Positions 49,634 to 58,552 of a stretch of 64,000 nucleotides of DNA are shown here, piece by piece (the stretch's first letter is position 1; each line of letters starts with the position of its first letter). The stretch is from the NCBI GenBank assembly GCA_034110465.1, contig JAWUZD010000012.1:62001-126000 (forward strand). The letters run 5' to 3'. The notes below the pieces were generated by a model. It saw only the letters and a list, made by a program, of their open reading frames with translations. It did no database searches and had not been told where the DNA came from. The position numbers were made by a program, and so were the translations under genes. This DNA comes from Aurantibacter sp034110465. Its GTDB lineage: Bacteria; Bacteroidota; Bacteroidia; Flavobacteriales; Flavobacteriaceae.

Positions 49634-52444
49634 TCACTCAACCTCAAACTTCTTCTGTAAACCATCAAAATCAAAATAATAAACACCTTTTGGCAAGTAA
49701 CTTTCTCCATTTTTAGCTGGCTCAATATCTATGCTTGAATTTTCTTTAAGTAACGCTTTAACTCCTTTTTCTGTTAATACTAAATTATAGGATGAAGAGT
49801 TAAATCCTTTATTTGCTATTATAGTAAACAGATTCAGTACTTTTTTGTTTTCGGAAAGTACTTTTATTTCAATCTCTTGGGGTTTATTAGAGAAAAACTG
49901 AAGCTCTAAACTTGGCTCAGAAGCTTTTAACCATTTACTCCAAGAATTCCCCCAAGACTTTGAATGCCTAATAGATTCTATTTCAAAAACGGTAATATTT
50001 TCAGTTAATAACACTTCTGAATAATTTTGAAGTGCTTTAATATTGGTTTTATAAATGCTTCGGCCGTGAGTTCCTAATAGCAAATCTCCAGATGCTTTTT
50101 GCAAGACCAAATCGTGCACTGCCACTGCTGGTAAATTCTCAGAAAAAGCGTGCCATTTTTCGCCTTTATTAAAAGACACATAAGCACCATTATCTGTTCC
50201 TAAATACAAGATATTTTGTTTTTCTAAATCTTCTTTTATCACATTTATGGGTGACTTTGCAATTCCTGAATCTATTAATTTCCAAGTAATTCCATAATCT
50301 TCGGATTTATAAACATAACTTTTAAAATTATCGTTTCTATAACCATTTAAAGTAACATAAACACGTTCTTTTTTATGTTGTGAAGCCACAATTCTTGAAA
50401 CCCATAAATCTTGTGGAAAATTATTAGAAATAAGCGTCCAAGTTGCACCTGAGTTTTTTGTAATTTGAACCAAACCATCATCCGAACCTGAATAAATTAG
50501 TCCGAATTGAAAAGGCGATTCGCTTATAGTAGTTAAAGTTCCAAAGGCTACATTACCTTTTTTTCCACCTTTGGTTAAATCTTCTGAAATAGCTTCCCAG
50601 TCGTTTCCTTGATTTAGAGAACGCATCAATTTATTTCCTCCTAAATATAAAATATCTTGATTATGAGATGATAGTAAAATTGGTGTTTGCCAATTGAACC
50701 TATAAGGACTTTCGCCTAACGTATGTTTTGGCTGAATGTATTTTTGATCATCATTTTCACGATTAATTCTGTAATAATTACCAAACTGGTAACCTGTGTA
50801 AACTATATTAGAATTTCTAGTATCAACTTGAATTTGCATTCCATCTCCGCCCATAATACTCTTAAATGGGTTTTCTCCACTTTGTTGCCAACGCTTACTA
50901 ATTTTTGATTTGCTTGACCCAACCCAAACACCATTATCTTGTAAACCACCATAAACATTATAAGGCGTTTCGTTATCTACATTTACGGTATAAAACTGAC
51001 CGACTGGATTAACGTTTAATTTCTCCCACGTTTCGCCATCATCATAACTCATATTTAATCCGCCATCGTTTCCATTAATTAAATGTCCTGCTTTTTTAGG
51101 ATTTACCCAAAGCGCCTGATGATCTGCGTGTACATTTTCTCTACTTATAGATTCAAAATTTTTACCTGAATCTTTAGATTTTAAAATGGGAACACCTAAA
51201 ACATAAATGTTATTTTCGTTTTGAAGATCTACTCTGATTTCGCCAAAATAATAACCGTAACTATACACCAAATCATCTAAATAATCCTGATGCGTTTTTT
51301 TCCAATCTTTTCCACCATTAATAGTTTTATAAACTTCTGCTCCAACTACAGGTGTATCAAAAAGCATAGAATTAGCATCTTCTAAATAATGTGCCAAATC
51401 TATAGGTTTTACGTTTCCGCTTCTAACCATTTGCTTTACGTTTTCGGCACGATATTTCTCCTGAAAATCATTCGTTTTTAAAAATCCATTCAGTTTTTTA
51501 TCTGTTAGAGCTAAAAATTCCGTTTCGCTCATAGTTTTAAAATCTTCTTTAACTAAACCTCGCTTTTTAGTTTCCTTATCCTCTAAAGGTCTTCTTGCTT
51601 GGCTATCGTGATACGCATAAACTGTATTTGCATTAAAAACCGCTAAACCAATACGTCCAACCGTTTTTCCTGTTGCAAATCCACTTTGTTCTGTAGAAAT
51701 TTTAGTCCACGTTGCTCCTGCGTTTTCACTTTTATATATGGCTGAATTATTTCCGTTACCATTAAAATTCCACGCTTTTCTATCTTTAGTCCAAGAAGCC
51801 GCATACATAACATTAAAATTTTCTGGAGCAAACTGCACATCTATAATTCCGCTTAAATCGTCTACAAACAAGGTTTTATTCCAAGTTTTTCCACCATCTA
51901 AGGTTTTATAAATTCCTCTATCTTGATTTGGCGTATATAAGCTTCCTAAAACACCAACAATAATTTGGTCTTTATTGTTTGGATTTATTAAAATTCTTCC
52001 TATATGTTGAGAGTTTGGTAAACCTATATGTTCCCAATTTTCACCATTATCTCTAGATTTTAAGATTCCAATTCCCACATAAGAAGAACGTGAACTGTTA
52101 TTTTCTCCTGTACCAACATAAATTGTTTTACTTTTCCAATGCACAGCAATATCTCCTACATTTTGTGTTGGATAATTATCCAAAATAGGATCAAAACTAC
52201 TTCCGTTATTTTTAGTATACCAAACGCCTCCAGAAGCATAGGCCACATAAAATTCGGTTGGATTATTAGGGTTTACATCTAAATCCACAACGCGACCACT
52301 CATTACAGTTGGTCCAATATTTTTAAATGCGATGTTTTTTACTAACGATTGCTTTTGTAGTTCTTGTAATTTTAAAGCGTCTTGCTGAGCATCAGCCGAA
52401 AGAACCAAAGTAAAAAAAGCAAGAATGGAAACGAATATTTTCAT
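49634..52444 (-). CDS. Secreted VPS10/BNR-repeat propeller protein
   Basis: The 936-residue protein, with the start taken at 52444 because it opens a good signal peptide (MKIFVSILAFFTLVLSADAQQ), is built of sortilin/BNR-type beta-propeller repeats. Asp-box-like motifs recur: NNGSSFDPI, SRDNGENWEHI, TLDGGKTWNKT, SENAGATWTKI, TINGGKDWKKT, SKDSGKNFESI, SYDDGETWEKL, TKNSGATWTLI, SEDYGITWKLI and NKGEKWHAF. The pattern is that of photosystem-stability/VPS10-like glycosyl-hydrolase-annotated proteins, though no glycosidase catalytic residues can be identified. It has no lipobox and no T9SS domain, so it is probably periplasmic. The true substrate is unknown. Confidence 0.88.
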   Translation of the reverse strand: MKIFVSILAFFTLVLSADAQQDALKLQELQKQSLVKNIAFKNIGPTVMSGRVVDLDVNPNNPTEFYVAYASGGVWYTKNNGSSFDPILDNYPTQNVGDIAVHWKSKTIYVGTGENNSSRSSYVGIGILKSRDNGENWEHIGLPNSQHIGRILINPNNKDQIIVGVLGSLYTPNQDRGIYKTLDGGKTWNKTLFVDDLSGIIDVQFAPENFNVMYAASWTKDRKAWNFNGNGNNSAIYKSENAGATWTKISTEQSGFATGKTVGRIGLAVFNANTVYAYHDSQARRPLEDKETKKRGLVKEDFKTMSETEFLALTDKKLNGFLKTNDFQEKYRAENVKQMVRSGNVKPIDLAHYLEDANSMLFDTPVVGAEVYKTINGGKDWKKTHQDYLDDLVYSYGYYFGEIRVDLQNENNIYVLGVPILKSKDSGKNFESISRENVHADHQALWVNPKKAGHLINGNDGGLNMSYDDGETWEKLNVNPVGQFYTVNVDNETPYNVYGGLQDNGVWVGSSKSKISKRWQQSGENPFKSIMGGDGMQIQVDTRNSNIVYTGYQFGNYYRINRENDDQKYIQPKHTLGESPYRFNWQTPILLSSHNQDILYLGGNKLMRSLNQGNDWEAISEDLTKGGKKGNVAFGTLTTISESPFQFGLIYSGSDDGLVQITKNSGATWTLISNNFPQDLWVSRIVASQHKKERVYVTLNGYRNDNFKSYVYKSEDYGITWKLIDSGIAKSPINVIKEDLEKQNILYLGTDNGAYVSFNKGEKWHAFSENLPAVAVHDLVLQKASGDLLLGTHGRSIYKTNIKALQNYSEVLLTENITVFEIESIRHSKSWGNSWSKWLKASEPSLELQFFSNKPQEIEIKVLSENKKVLNLFTIIANKGFNSSSYNLVLTEKGVKALLKENSSIDIEPAKNGESYLPKGVYYFDFDGLQKKFEVE

Positions 52445-52460
52445 AGGAAACGAATATTTT
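52427..52460. repeat. 15-bp direct repeat across the start of the VPS10/BNR gene
   Basis: GGAAACGAATATTTT occurs at 52427-52441 and again at 52446-52460, with a 19-bp period. On the minus strand the two copies flank the ATG used as the start, so the upstream copy is leader and the downstream copy encodes KIFVS. Confidence 0.6.
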
Positions 52461-52557
52461 GAATTAATAACGTAAAAATTCACCTTAAAAATACAGAAGA
52501 ATAGACGTTTAAACCCTATAAATTGGTTAAAAACTAACAGTTTGGCTTAAATAAACG

Positions 52558-52565
52558 TACTTTTG
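52558..52565 (+). promoter_or_regulatory. Bacteroidota-type -7 box for the DEAD-box helicase
   Basis: TACTTTTG matches TAnnTTTG exactly and lies 48 bp before the ATG at 52614. The closest TTTG upstream (52541-52544) is only 13 nt away, shorter than the usual spacing. Confidence 0.6.
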
Positions 52566-52613
52566 CGACTTATATATACCCAAAGAGTGACTACTGGGTT
52601 AGAAATACGATTT

Positions 52614-53897
52614 ATGACATTTGAAGAATTAGGCTTATCAGAACACATTTTAAAAGCCGTTAAAGCAAAAGGTTACACACAACCTTCGCCAATACAAGAA
52701 AAAGCAATTCCACATATATTAGAAGGTAAAGATGTTTTAGCATCTGCACAAACAGGAACCGGAAAAACTGCAGGATTTACATTACCAATTTTAGAAATTT
52801 TAGCAGCTTCTAAAAAAGAAGGAAAAAGACCAATTAGATCTTTAATCCTAACTCCTACAAGAGAACTAGCTGCTCAGGTTTATGAAAACGTTAGAGAATA
52901 TAGCGAGCATTTAGATGTTAAATGTGCCGTAATTTTTGGAGGTGTAAAAGCAAAAGCACAAATTACTACGTTACGCAGAGGTGTTGATGTTTTAGTAGCA
53001 ACTCCAGGACGTTTGTTAGATTTAGAAAGTCAAGGCGCTTTATCTCTAAAACGTGTAAAAGTATTTGTTTTAGATGAAGCAGATAGAATGCTTGATATGG
53101 GTTTTTTAAGAGATATTAAAAAAATAATTTCTTTAATGCCTAGCGAAAGACAAAATTTACTGTTTTCAGCAACGTTTTCTAAAGACATTAAAGCTCTAGC
53201 ACATACGTTTTTAAACAATCCTGTATCTGTAGAAGCTACTCCAGAAAATACTGCTACAGAAACTATTACACAACGTGTTTATAATGTTGATAAAGGCAAA
53301 AAGACCGAAGTTTTAATTAATTTAATTAAAGACGGAAATTGGAGTCAGGTTTTAATATTTACACGTACAAAACACGGTGCAAATAAATTAACCGAAAAAC
53401 TTAATAAAGCAAATATTACGGCAGCAGCCATTCACGGAAATAAAAGTCAAGGTGCAAGAACTAAAGCTTTAGCTAATTTTAAAAGTAATAGCATTAGAGT
53501 TCTAGTAGCTACAGATATTGCAGCTCGTGGATTAGATATCCCGCTTTTACCACATGTTGTTAATTTTGAGTTGCCAAACGTACCAGAAGATTATGTACAT
53601 AGAATTGGTAGAACTGGTCGTGCTGGAGCAAAAGGAGAAGCGATTTCTTTAGTTTGTAGCGAAGAAATGGATTACAAAAAAGCCATTGAAAAAGTATTGA
53701 ACGAGCGTTTGGAAAATGGAATAATTCCAGGTTACGAACCTACAGATACTGCAGCACCAAAAAAAGCAGCACCACAGAAAAACAAGAAAAAATACTCGGA
53801 CAATAAAGGTAATTCTGGAAACGGAAAACCAAAAAGACAAAGACCAAGTAATGACGATCAAAGAGGACGAAATTCTGGAAACAGAAGACGTTCTTAA
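52614..53897 (+). CDS. DEAD-box RNA helicase (RhlE-like)
   Basis: This ATP-dependent RNA helicase of superfamily 2 has the full motif set: Q-motif GYTQPSPIQEKAIP, motif I ASAQTGTGKTAG (about 45-56), Ia PTRELAAQ, GG, Ib TPGRLLD, II DEADRM (about 158), III SATFS, IV VLIFTRTKHGANKL, V ATDIAARGLDI and VI YVHRIGRTGRAG. A frame extends upstream to 52563, but the ATG at 52614 (MTFEELGLSEHI) is the natural start, leaving 427 residues; the promoter box lies just before the extension. The C-terminal tail is basic and disordered (KKKYSDNKG, RRRS). Such helicases help in ribosome assembly and mRNA decay, especially in the cold. Confidence 0.95.
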   Translation: MTFEELGLSEHILKAVKAKGYTQPSPIQEKAIPHILEGKDVLASAQTGTGKTAGFTLPILEILAASKKEGKRPIRSLILTPTRELAAQVYENVREYSEHLDVKCAVIFGGVKAKAQITTLRRGVDVLVATPGRLLDLESQGALSLKRVKVFVLDEADRMLDMGFLRDIKKIISLMPSERQNLLFSATFSKDIKALAHTFLNNPVSVEATPENTATETITQRVYNVDKGKKTEVLINLIKDGNWSQVLIFTRTKHGANKLTEKLNKANITAAAIHGNKSQGARTKALANFKSNSIRVLVATDIAARGLDIPLLPHVVNFELPNVPEDYVHRIGRTGRAGAKGEAISLVCSEEMDYKKAIEKVLNERLENGIIPGYEPTDTAAPKKAAPQKNKKKYSDNKGNSGNGKPKRQRPSNDDQRGRNSGNRRRS

Positions 53898-53912
53898 AAT
53901 AAATTATATTAA

Positions 53913-54497
53913 ATGGAATATGATCAAGTAAATTTAAAATGTTACTTAAAAAAACATATTAATGATGCTTATTTAGAACATCATATTCCATTTATATTAG
54001 AACATTTTACTTTTCAAGAATTAAAAAAGAACAGCTTTTTTTCTCAAGAAGGTAAAATTTGTAATGCATTTTGTTACATCGAGTTTGGAATATTACAACA
54101 TTCCATATCTACTAAAAAAGACGAAAAAACTACTTATTTAGCTTTAAAAGACTCTTGTACTTCTGCCTTAAAAAGTTTTAAAAACAAAACACCTTCTAAG
54201 AAAAACATTAAAGCCATTAGTAATTCTGGTTTGTGGGTTATTAATTTTACAGATTTTTCTTTTCTACTAAAAAACAATAGTGCATTTAAGACATTCTATT
54301 ACAACCTTGTGGAATATCAAATATTTCTAATTGATGATTATCGCATTGATTTATTAACGCTTTCTCCTGAAGAACGCTATAAGAAAATGCTTAAAAAAGA
54401 ATCAAAACTACTTCAACAAATTCCATTAAGCTATTTAGCCACATTTTTAGGGATTTCCACTAGAAGTATGAGTAGAATTAGAAAACTTTCAAATTAA
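53913..54497 (+). CDS. Crp/Fnr family transcriptional regulator
   Basis: The 194-residue protein has an N-terminal cyclic-nucleotide-binding-like beta roll (about 20-115) and a C-terminal helix-turn-helix (about 165-192, PLSYLATFLGISTRSMSRIRK). The key residues of a cAMP site (RxxA/S loop) are not convincing, so the effector is unknown. No Fe-S Cys cluster like Fnr is visible. It is 15 bp after the helicase gene and may be co-transcribed with it. Such Crp-like proteins are common in flavobacteria, and the target genes cannot be inferred. Confidence 0.88.
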   Translation: MEYDQVNLKCYLKKHINDAYLEHHIPFILEHFTFQELKKNSFFSQEGKICNAFCYIEFGILQHSISTKKDEKTTYLALKDSCTSALKSFKNKTPSKKNIKAISNSGLWVINFTDFSFLLKNNSAFKTFYYNLVEYQIFLIDDYRIDLLTLSPEERYKKMLKKESKLLQQIPLSYLATFLGISTRSMSRIRKLSN

Positions 54498-54513
54498 CGC
54501 CATTTGGCGTTTT
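54496..54513 (+). terminator. Short terminator hairpin after the Crp-like gene
   Basis: AACGCC (54496-54501) and GGCGTT (54506-54511) form a 6-bp stem with an ATTT loop followed by T residues. It overlaps the stop codon of the regulator gene. It is short and therefore less certain. Confidence 0.55.
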
Positions 54514-54532
54514 TAATATCTTTTTCTTTAAC

Positions 54533-54540
54533 TACTTTTG
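54533..54540 (+). promoter_or_regulatory. Bacteroidota-type -7 box for pepP
   Basis: TACTTTTG is an exact match to TAnnTTTG, 19 bp before the ATG at 54560. A TTTG lies at 54503-54506, but at 26 nt it is farther than the usual -33 spacing and sits inside the terminator hairpin. Confidence 0.55.
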
Positions 54541-54559
54541 AAGTATAAAATCATACATT

Positions 54560-55849
54560 ATGAAATACGACAGAATAGATTCTAAGTTATTTATTAAAAA
54601 TAGAAAAAACTTTGCTGCAATAATGCAACCTAAAGGGATTGCTTTTTTTAACTCTAACGACATTTATCCTGTTAGTGCAGACAGTACTTTACCTTTTGCG
54701 CAACATAGAGATATCTTTTATTTAAGTGGTGTAGATCAAGAAGAAAGTATTTTAGTTTTATTTCCAGATTGTCCTAACCCTAAAAATCGTGAAGTTTTAT
54801 TTTTAAAAGAAACTAACGAACATATAGCAATTTGGGAAGGCGAAAAACTAACTAAAGAAGCGGCTTTTGCTACAAGTGGTGTAAAAACAGTTTATTGGTT
54901 ATCGGATTTAGACAAAGTGTTATTTGAAATGATGACACAAGCTGAAACCATTTACATTAATACAAACGAACATTATCGTGCTAATGTAGAAACACAAACA
55001 CGTGAAGATCGTTTCACTAAATGGATAAAAGATAAATATCCAGCACATAGCGTAGCTAAATCTAATCCTATTTTACAACGATTACGTTCTGTAAAAGATC
55101 AAATAGAATTGGATCTAATGCAAATAGCTTGCGATATTACTAACAAAGGTTTTAGACGTGTTTTAGGCTTTACAAAACCTGGTGTTTTTGAGTACAACTT
55201 AGAGGCCGAATTTATGCACGAATTTTTAAATAACCGTTCGGATGGATTTGCATATACACCAATTATTGCTTCTGGAAATAACGCTAACGTATTACATTAT
55301 ATAGAGAACAACCAAGAATGCAAATCTGGAGATTTAATCCTTATTGATGCTGGCGCAAGCTACGCTAATTATAGTAGTGATATGACTAGAACAATTCCTG
55401 TTTCTGGACGTTTTACAGATAGACAAAAAGCAGTTTACAATGCTGTAAATAAAGTAAAAAACGACGCCACTAAATTATTAGTCCCAGGAACTATTTGGGC
55501 CGATTACCACGTAGAAGTTGGTAAGATAATGACAAGTGAATTATTAGGTTTAGGCTTATTAGATAAAGCAGACGTGCAAAATGAAAATCCAGATTGGCCA
55601 GCTTACAAAAAATACTTTATGCACGGTACAAGTCACCATATTGGATTAGACACACACGATTACGGAATTTTGACAGAGCCTATGCAAGAAAATATGGTTT
55701 TTACTGTTGAGCCTGGTATTTATATTCCAGACGAAAACTTAGGAATACGTTTAGAAGATGATCTTGTTATCCAAGCCAACGGAGAACCTTTTAACTTAAT
55801 GAGAGATATTCCAATTGAAATTGAAGAAATTGAAGATTTAATGAACTAG
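54560..55849 (+). CDS. pepP: Aminopeptidase P (Xaa-Pro aminopeptidase)
   Basis: Aminopeptidase P removes N-terminal residues preceding proline and uses two metal ions. The 429-residue protein has an N-terminal creatinase-like domain (about 1-170; RDIFYLSGVDQEE). The pita-bread catalytic domain has the ligands in LIDAGASYANYSSDMTRT (two Asp, about 261-278), HGTSHHIGLDTHD (His, about 350-362), FTVEPGIYIP (Glu, about 382-391) and IRLEDDLVI (Glu, about 396-404). The flanking genes give no operon partner: it is bounded by its own promoter box and a terminator. It fits the peptide-degrading lifestyle suggested by M36, S46 and M28 proteases. Confidence 0.94.
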   Translation: MKYDRIDSKLFIKNRKNFAAIMQPKGIAFFNSNDIYPVSADSTLPFAQHRDIFYLSGVDQEESILVLFPDCPNPKNREVLFLKETNEHIAIWEGEKLTKEAAFATSGVKTVYWLSDLDKVLFEMMTQAETIYINTNEHYRANVETQTREDRFTKWIKDKYPAHSVAKSNPILQRLRSVKDQIELDLMQIACDITNKGFRRVLGFTKPGVFEYNLEAEFMHEFLNNRSDGFAYTPIIASGNNANVLHYIENNQECKSGDLILIDAGASYANYSSDMTRTIPVSGRFTDRQKAVYNAVNKVKNDATKLLVPGTIWADYHVEVGKIMTSELLGLGLLDKADVQNENPDWPAYKKYFMHGTSHHIGLDTHDYGILTEPMQENMVFTVEPGIYIPDENLGIRLEDDLVIQANGEPFNLMRDIPIEIEEIEDLMN

Positions 55850-55872
55850 TTAAAACTAGATTTATCATATTT

Positions 55873-55902
55873 AAAAACCACTACTTCGTTAGTGGTTTTT
55901 TT
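55873..55902 (+). terminator. Terminator after pepP
   Basis: AAAAACCACTA (55873-55883) and TAGTGGTTTTT (55890-55900) form an 11-bp stem with a 6-nt loop and a U-tract, 23 bp after the pepP stop codon. Confidence 0.88.
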
Positions 55903-55934
55903 GTACTTTTAAATTAGAAAAAAATAAGAAATCT

Positions 55935-56477
55935 ATGCAAACCAAAATAGCAATTCTAAGAGGTATTAATGTTGGCGGACATAGAAAAATATTAATGGCG
56001 GATTTAAGACAAGTTCTTGAAAATTTAGGTTTAAGAAACGTATCAACTTATATACAAAGTGGTAATGTTATTTTTAAGTCGGATAAAAGTAATGCTGTTT
56101 TAGAAAACGAAATTGAAAACACTATTAAAACCAACTTTAATTTTGATCTGCCTGTTATTGTTAGAAGCAAAGATGAATTGTTTTCAATTATAGAAAACAA
56201 TCCTTTTAATAAAGATGATGTTGATATTACTACACTTCATATTACATTTTTAAAATCATCACCAAATAAAAAAGAAACAAGTCTTTTAGATTTGAACTTA
56301 TATAAACCAGATCAATTTTTAATTTCAGATAAAACGGTTTATTTGTGTTTAGAAAAGAAGTATCACAAAAGTAAATTATCTACGAACTTCTTTGAGAAAA
56401 AATTAAACGTTGGTGCAACAACTAGGAATTGGAAAACAACACTTAAGCTATTAGGGTTGTGTGAGAAATTAAATTGA
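55935..56477 (+). CDS. DUF1697 domain-containing protein
   Basis: The 180-residue soluble protein matches the DUF1697 pattern: AILRGINVGGHRKILMADLRQ near the N terminus (given as residues 6-26), LENLGLRNVSTYIQSGNVIFKS (about 28-49), and GATTRNWKTTLKLLGL at the C terminus (about 160-175). The fold is predicted alpha/beta, and the function is unknown. It ends 9 bp inside the end of the convergent brnQ gene, with no terminator between them. Confidence 0.9.
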   Translation: MQTKIAILRGINVGGHRKILMADLRQVLENLGLRNVSTYIQSGNVIFKSDKSNAVLENEIENTIKTNFNFDLPVIVRSKDELFSIIENNPFNKDDVDITTLHITFLKSSPNKKETSLLDLNLYKPDQFLISDKTVYLCLEKKYHKSKLSTNFFEKKLNVGATTRNWKTTLKLLGLCEKLN

Positions 56478-57740
56478 TTTCTTCTTAAAATTAGCCAATA
56501 CAAAAACAAATATTGATGGTAAAACCCAAGCTAAACTATATTTAATTAAAGGAATTTTTTCAATTAGATTAATCACAACATTAGAACTATCAAAATCTAA
56601 CGGAAATGCATCTGGAATACTAAAAAGTATAGCTGTAATAACAACTGCTTTAAAAACAAATCCTGAAGTGTATTTATCTGGCAGCACATTTAGAATTATT
56701 AACACAATGGTTACTGGGTAAATAATCATTAAAATTGGAATAGCTATTTCAATAATAAAATCAACATTAAATTGCCCTATTAAAACACCAAAAACACAAC
56801 TGAAAACTGCTGTTATTTTATAAATTAAATTAGAGTTATTAAAAAAACCTCTAAAATAATCTGAGACTCCAGTTACAATTCCAACTGCAGTTGTAAAGCA
56901 AGCTAAGGCAACTAAAATGCTTAAAAAAGTAGTTCCTATATAACCCAAAGTAGATGTGCTTAATTGTGTTAAAATTTCAATTCTTGATGCTTCTTTTGGG
57001 ATTTCTGAGTTAAAAGAAGCGCCTAAAGCAATTAAGCCTGCATAAATTATAAGCAACCCGAAACCGGCTATTAATCCAGATTTTTTTATAATGTCTTTTT
57101 TAGCTTCAAAAGAAGTAAATCCTTTAAGTTTTAATGAGATTACAACAACACCACCAATTACTGCGCCTCCAATAGCATCGAATGTTTGATAACCTTCTAA
57201 AACACCAGATATAAAAGGCGTTTTAAATGTAGATGGATTTATAAGTTCTGGAGATGTAAAAAGTCCAATACAAATTATTGTTAATAGTATTGCTACAATT
57301 ATTGGGGTTAAAAATCGTCCCATTAAACTCAAAATTCGAGATCTATTCAATACAAAAATCAATACTAAACTAAAATAAATTGCACTTGTTAATAATGCAC
57401 TAGTTTCAAAATAAGGTTGAATAGACATTTCGTGCGTAACACTTGCGGTTCTTGGCGCAGGTAACAACACACAAATAACATAAATAATAAAACAATAAAT
57501 GGTGGCAAATAATGGAGATACTTTTTTAGCAAAATCAAATAAAGAGCCTTGAAGTTTTGCGTGAGCCAAAATAGCTAATATTGGAATAATAACCGCTGTA
57601 GTTATAAAACCTAAAGTAACCAACCACCAATTTTCGCTAGCCTGAACACCTAAAAATGGAGGTAAAATAAGATTTCCAGCACCAAAAAACATAGAAAAAA
57701 GTGCAAATCCAGTAATTAGTATTTCTTTAGTTTTATTCAT
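56469..57740 (-). CDS. brnQ: Branched-chain amino acid transport system II carrier protein (LIVCS family)
   Basis: BrnQ-type carriers import leucine, isoleucine and valine with Na+ or H+. The 423-residue protein is almost wholly hydrophobic, with about 12 membrane helices. It shows the family N-terminal FALFSMFFGAGNLILPPFLG (about 12-31) and the unwound helix region GAVIGGVVVISLKLKGF (about 187-203). It is divergently oriented from the hydrolase gene at 57776 with a 35-bp gap and ends overlapping the DUF1697 gene. The closest -7 box match in the gap (TATATTCG) is 7 of 8. Confidence 0.93.
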   Translation of the reverse strand: MNKTKEILITGFALFSMFFGAGNLILPPFLGVQASENWWLVTLGFITTAVIIPILAILAHAKLQGSLFDFAKKVSPLFATIYCFIIYVICVLLPAPRTASVTHEMSIQPYFETSALLTSAIYFSLVLIFVLNRSRILSLMGRFLTPIIVAILLTIICIGLFTSPELINPSTFKTPFISGVLEGYQTFDAIGGAVIGGVVVISLKLKGFTSFEAKKDIIKKSGLIAGFGLLIIYAGLIALGASFNSEIPKEASRIEILTQLSTSTLGYIGTTFLSILVALACFTTAVGIVTGVSDYFRGFFNNSNLIYKITAVFSCVFGVLIGQFNVDFIIEIAIPILMIIYPVTIVLIILNVLPDKYTSGFVFKAVVITAILFSIPDAFPLDFDSSNVVINLIEKIPLIKYSLAWVLPSIFVFVLANFKKKSI

Positions 57741-57775
57741 TTTAGGAATTTATCTTTACCGAATATAGAACAAAA

Positions 57776-58552
57776 ATGATTTTAGAACACAAAAGCGCCA
57801 AAATATTTTATTCCGTAACTGGTGTTGGAGATCCAATTGTTTTACTTCACGGGTTTCTTGAAAACACAACTATGTGGAATAACCTTATTGATGATTTATC
57901 TAAAAAAAATCAAGTTATAACTATAGATTTATTAGGTCACGGACAAACGGATTGCTTAGGCTATGTGCATACAATGGTAGATTTTGGAGATGCTGTAAAT
58001 GCAGTTTTAAATCACTTAAAAATCTCAACTTTTAAAATCGTTGGACATTCACTTGGCGGATACGTTGCTTTAGCCTTAGCAGAATTAAATCCAAATGCGA
58101 TTAAAGGTCTATGTTTAATGAATTCTACAACAGAATCAGATGATAAAGACCGAATAACACTTAGAAACAGAGCTATAAAAACTGCTAAAAAACAATATAC
58201 TAGTTTAGTATCTATGTCTATTAATAATTTGTTTTTTGAAGCGAACCGCAATGCTTTTTCTGATGACATTGAAAGCCTTAAAATTGAAGCTTTAAAAACA
58301 CCTATTCAAGGCTATATTGCTGCGCAAGAAGGAATGAAAGTTAGGTCTAACCAGACTGAATTTTTTAAATCTTCAAAATTCAATAAATATATTATAGCTG
58401 GAAAAAAAGATCCTGTTTTAGATTTTGAAGCGATTAAAAATATAGCGTATAGTTGTAATGCTAATTTTATAGGTTTAAATGGCGGACACATGAGTCAAAT
58501 AGAAGCTTTAGCCGATTTAAAATCGGCCTTGCTTCAATTTATAAACACTTAA
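57776..58552 (+). CDS. Alpha/beta hydrolase
   Basis: The 258-residue soluble enzyme has the alpha/beta-hydrolase fold: IVLLHGFLENTTMW near residues 21-34 (oxyanion hole), the nucleophile elbow GHSLGGYVALALAE (Ser, about 91), and the terminal GGHMSQIEA (catalytic His, about 238). The acid is probably Asp in KKDPVLDF (about 207). The short lid and overall length resemble the MenH/BioH-like branch, but the substrate cannot be told. Its stop codon overlaps that of thiL (tail to tail, sharing bases 58550-58551). Confidence 0.9.
   Translation: MILEHKSAKIFYSVTGVGDPIVLLHGFLENTTMWNNLIDDLSKKNQVITIDLLGHGQTDCLGYVHTMVDFGDAVNAVLNHLKISTFKIVGHSLGGYVALALAELNPNAIKGLCLMNSTTESDDKDRITLRNRAIKTAKKQYTSLVSMSINNLFFEANRNAFSDDIESLKIEALKTPIQGYIAAQEGMKVRSNQTEFFKSSKFNKYIIAGKKDPVLDFEAIKNIAYSCNANFIGLNGGHMSQIEALADLKSALLQFINT

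Noticed and set aside
49634..52444. Glycoside hydrolase or sialidase function for the BNR-repeat protein
   Set aside because: The repeats resemble Asp boxes, but sialidase Arg triad and Tyr/Glu catalytic residues are not visible, so only the propeller fold is claimed.
52563..52613. Upstream extension of the DEAD-box helicase start
   Set aside because: The extension overlaps the promoter box at 52558-52565 and adds sequence not typical of the family; the ATG at 52614 matches the usual N terminus.
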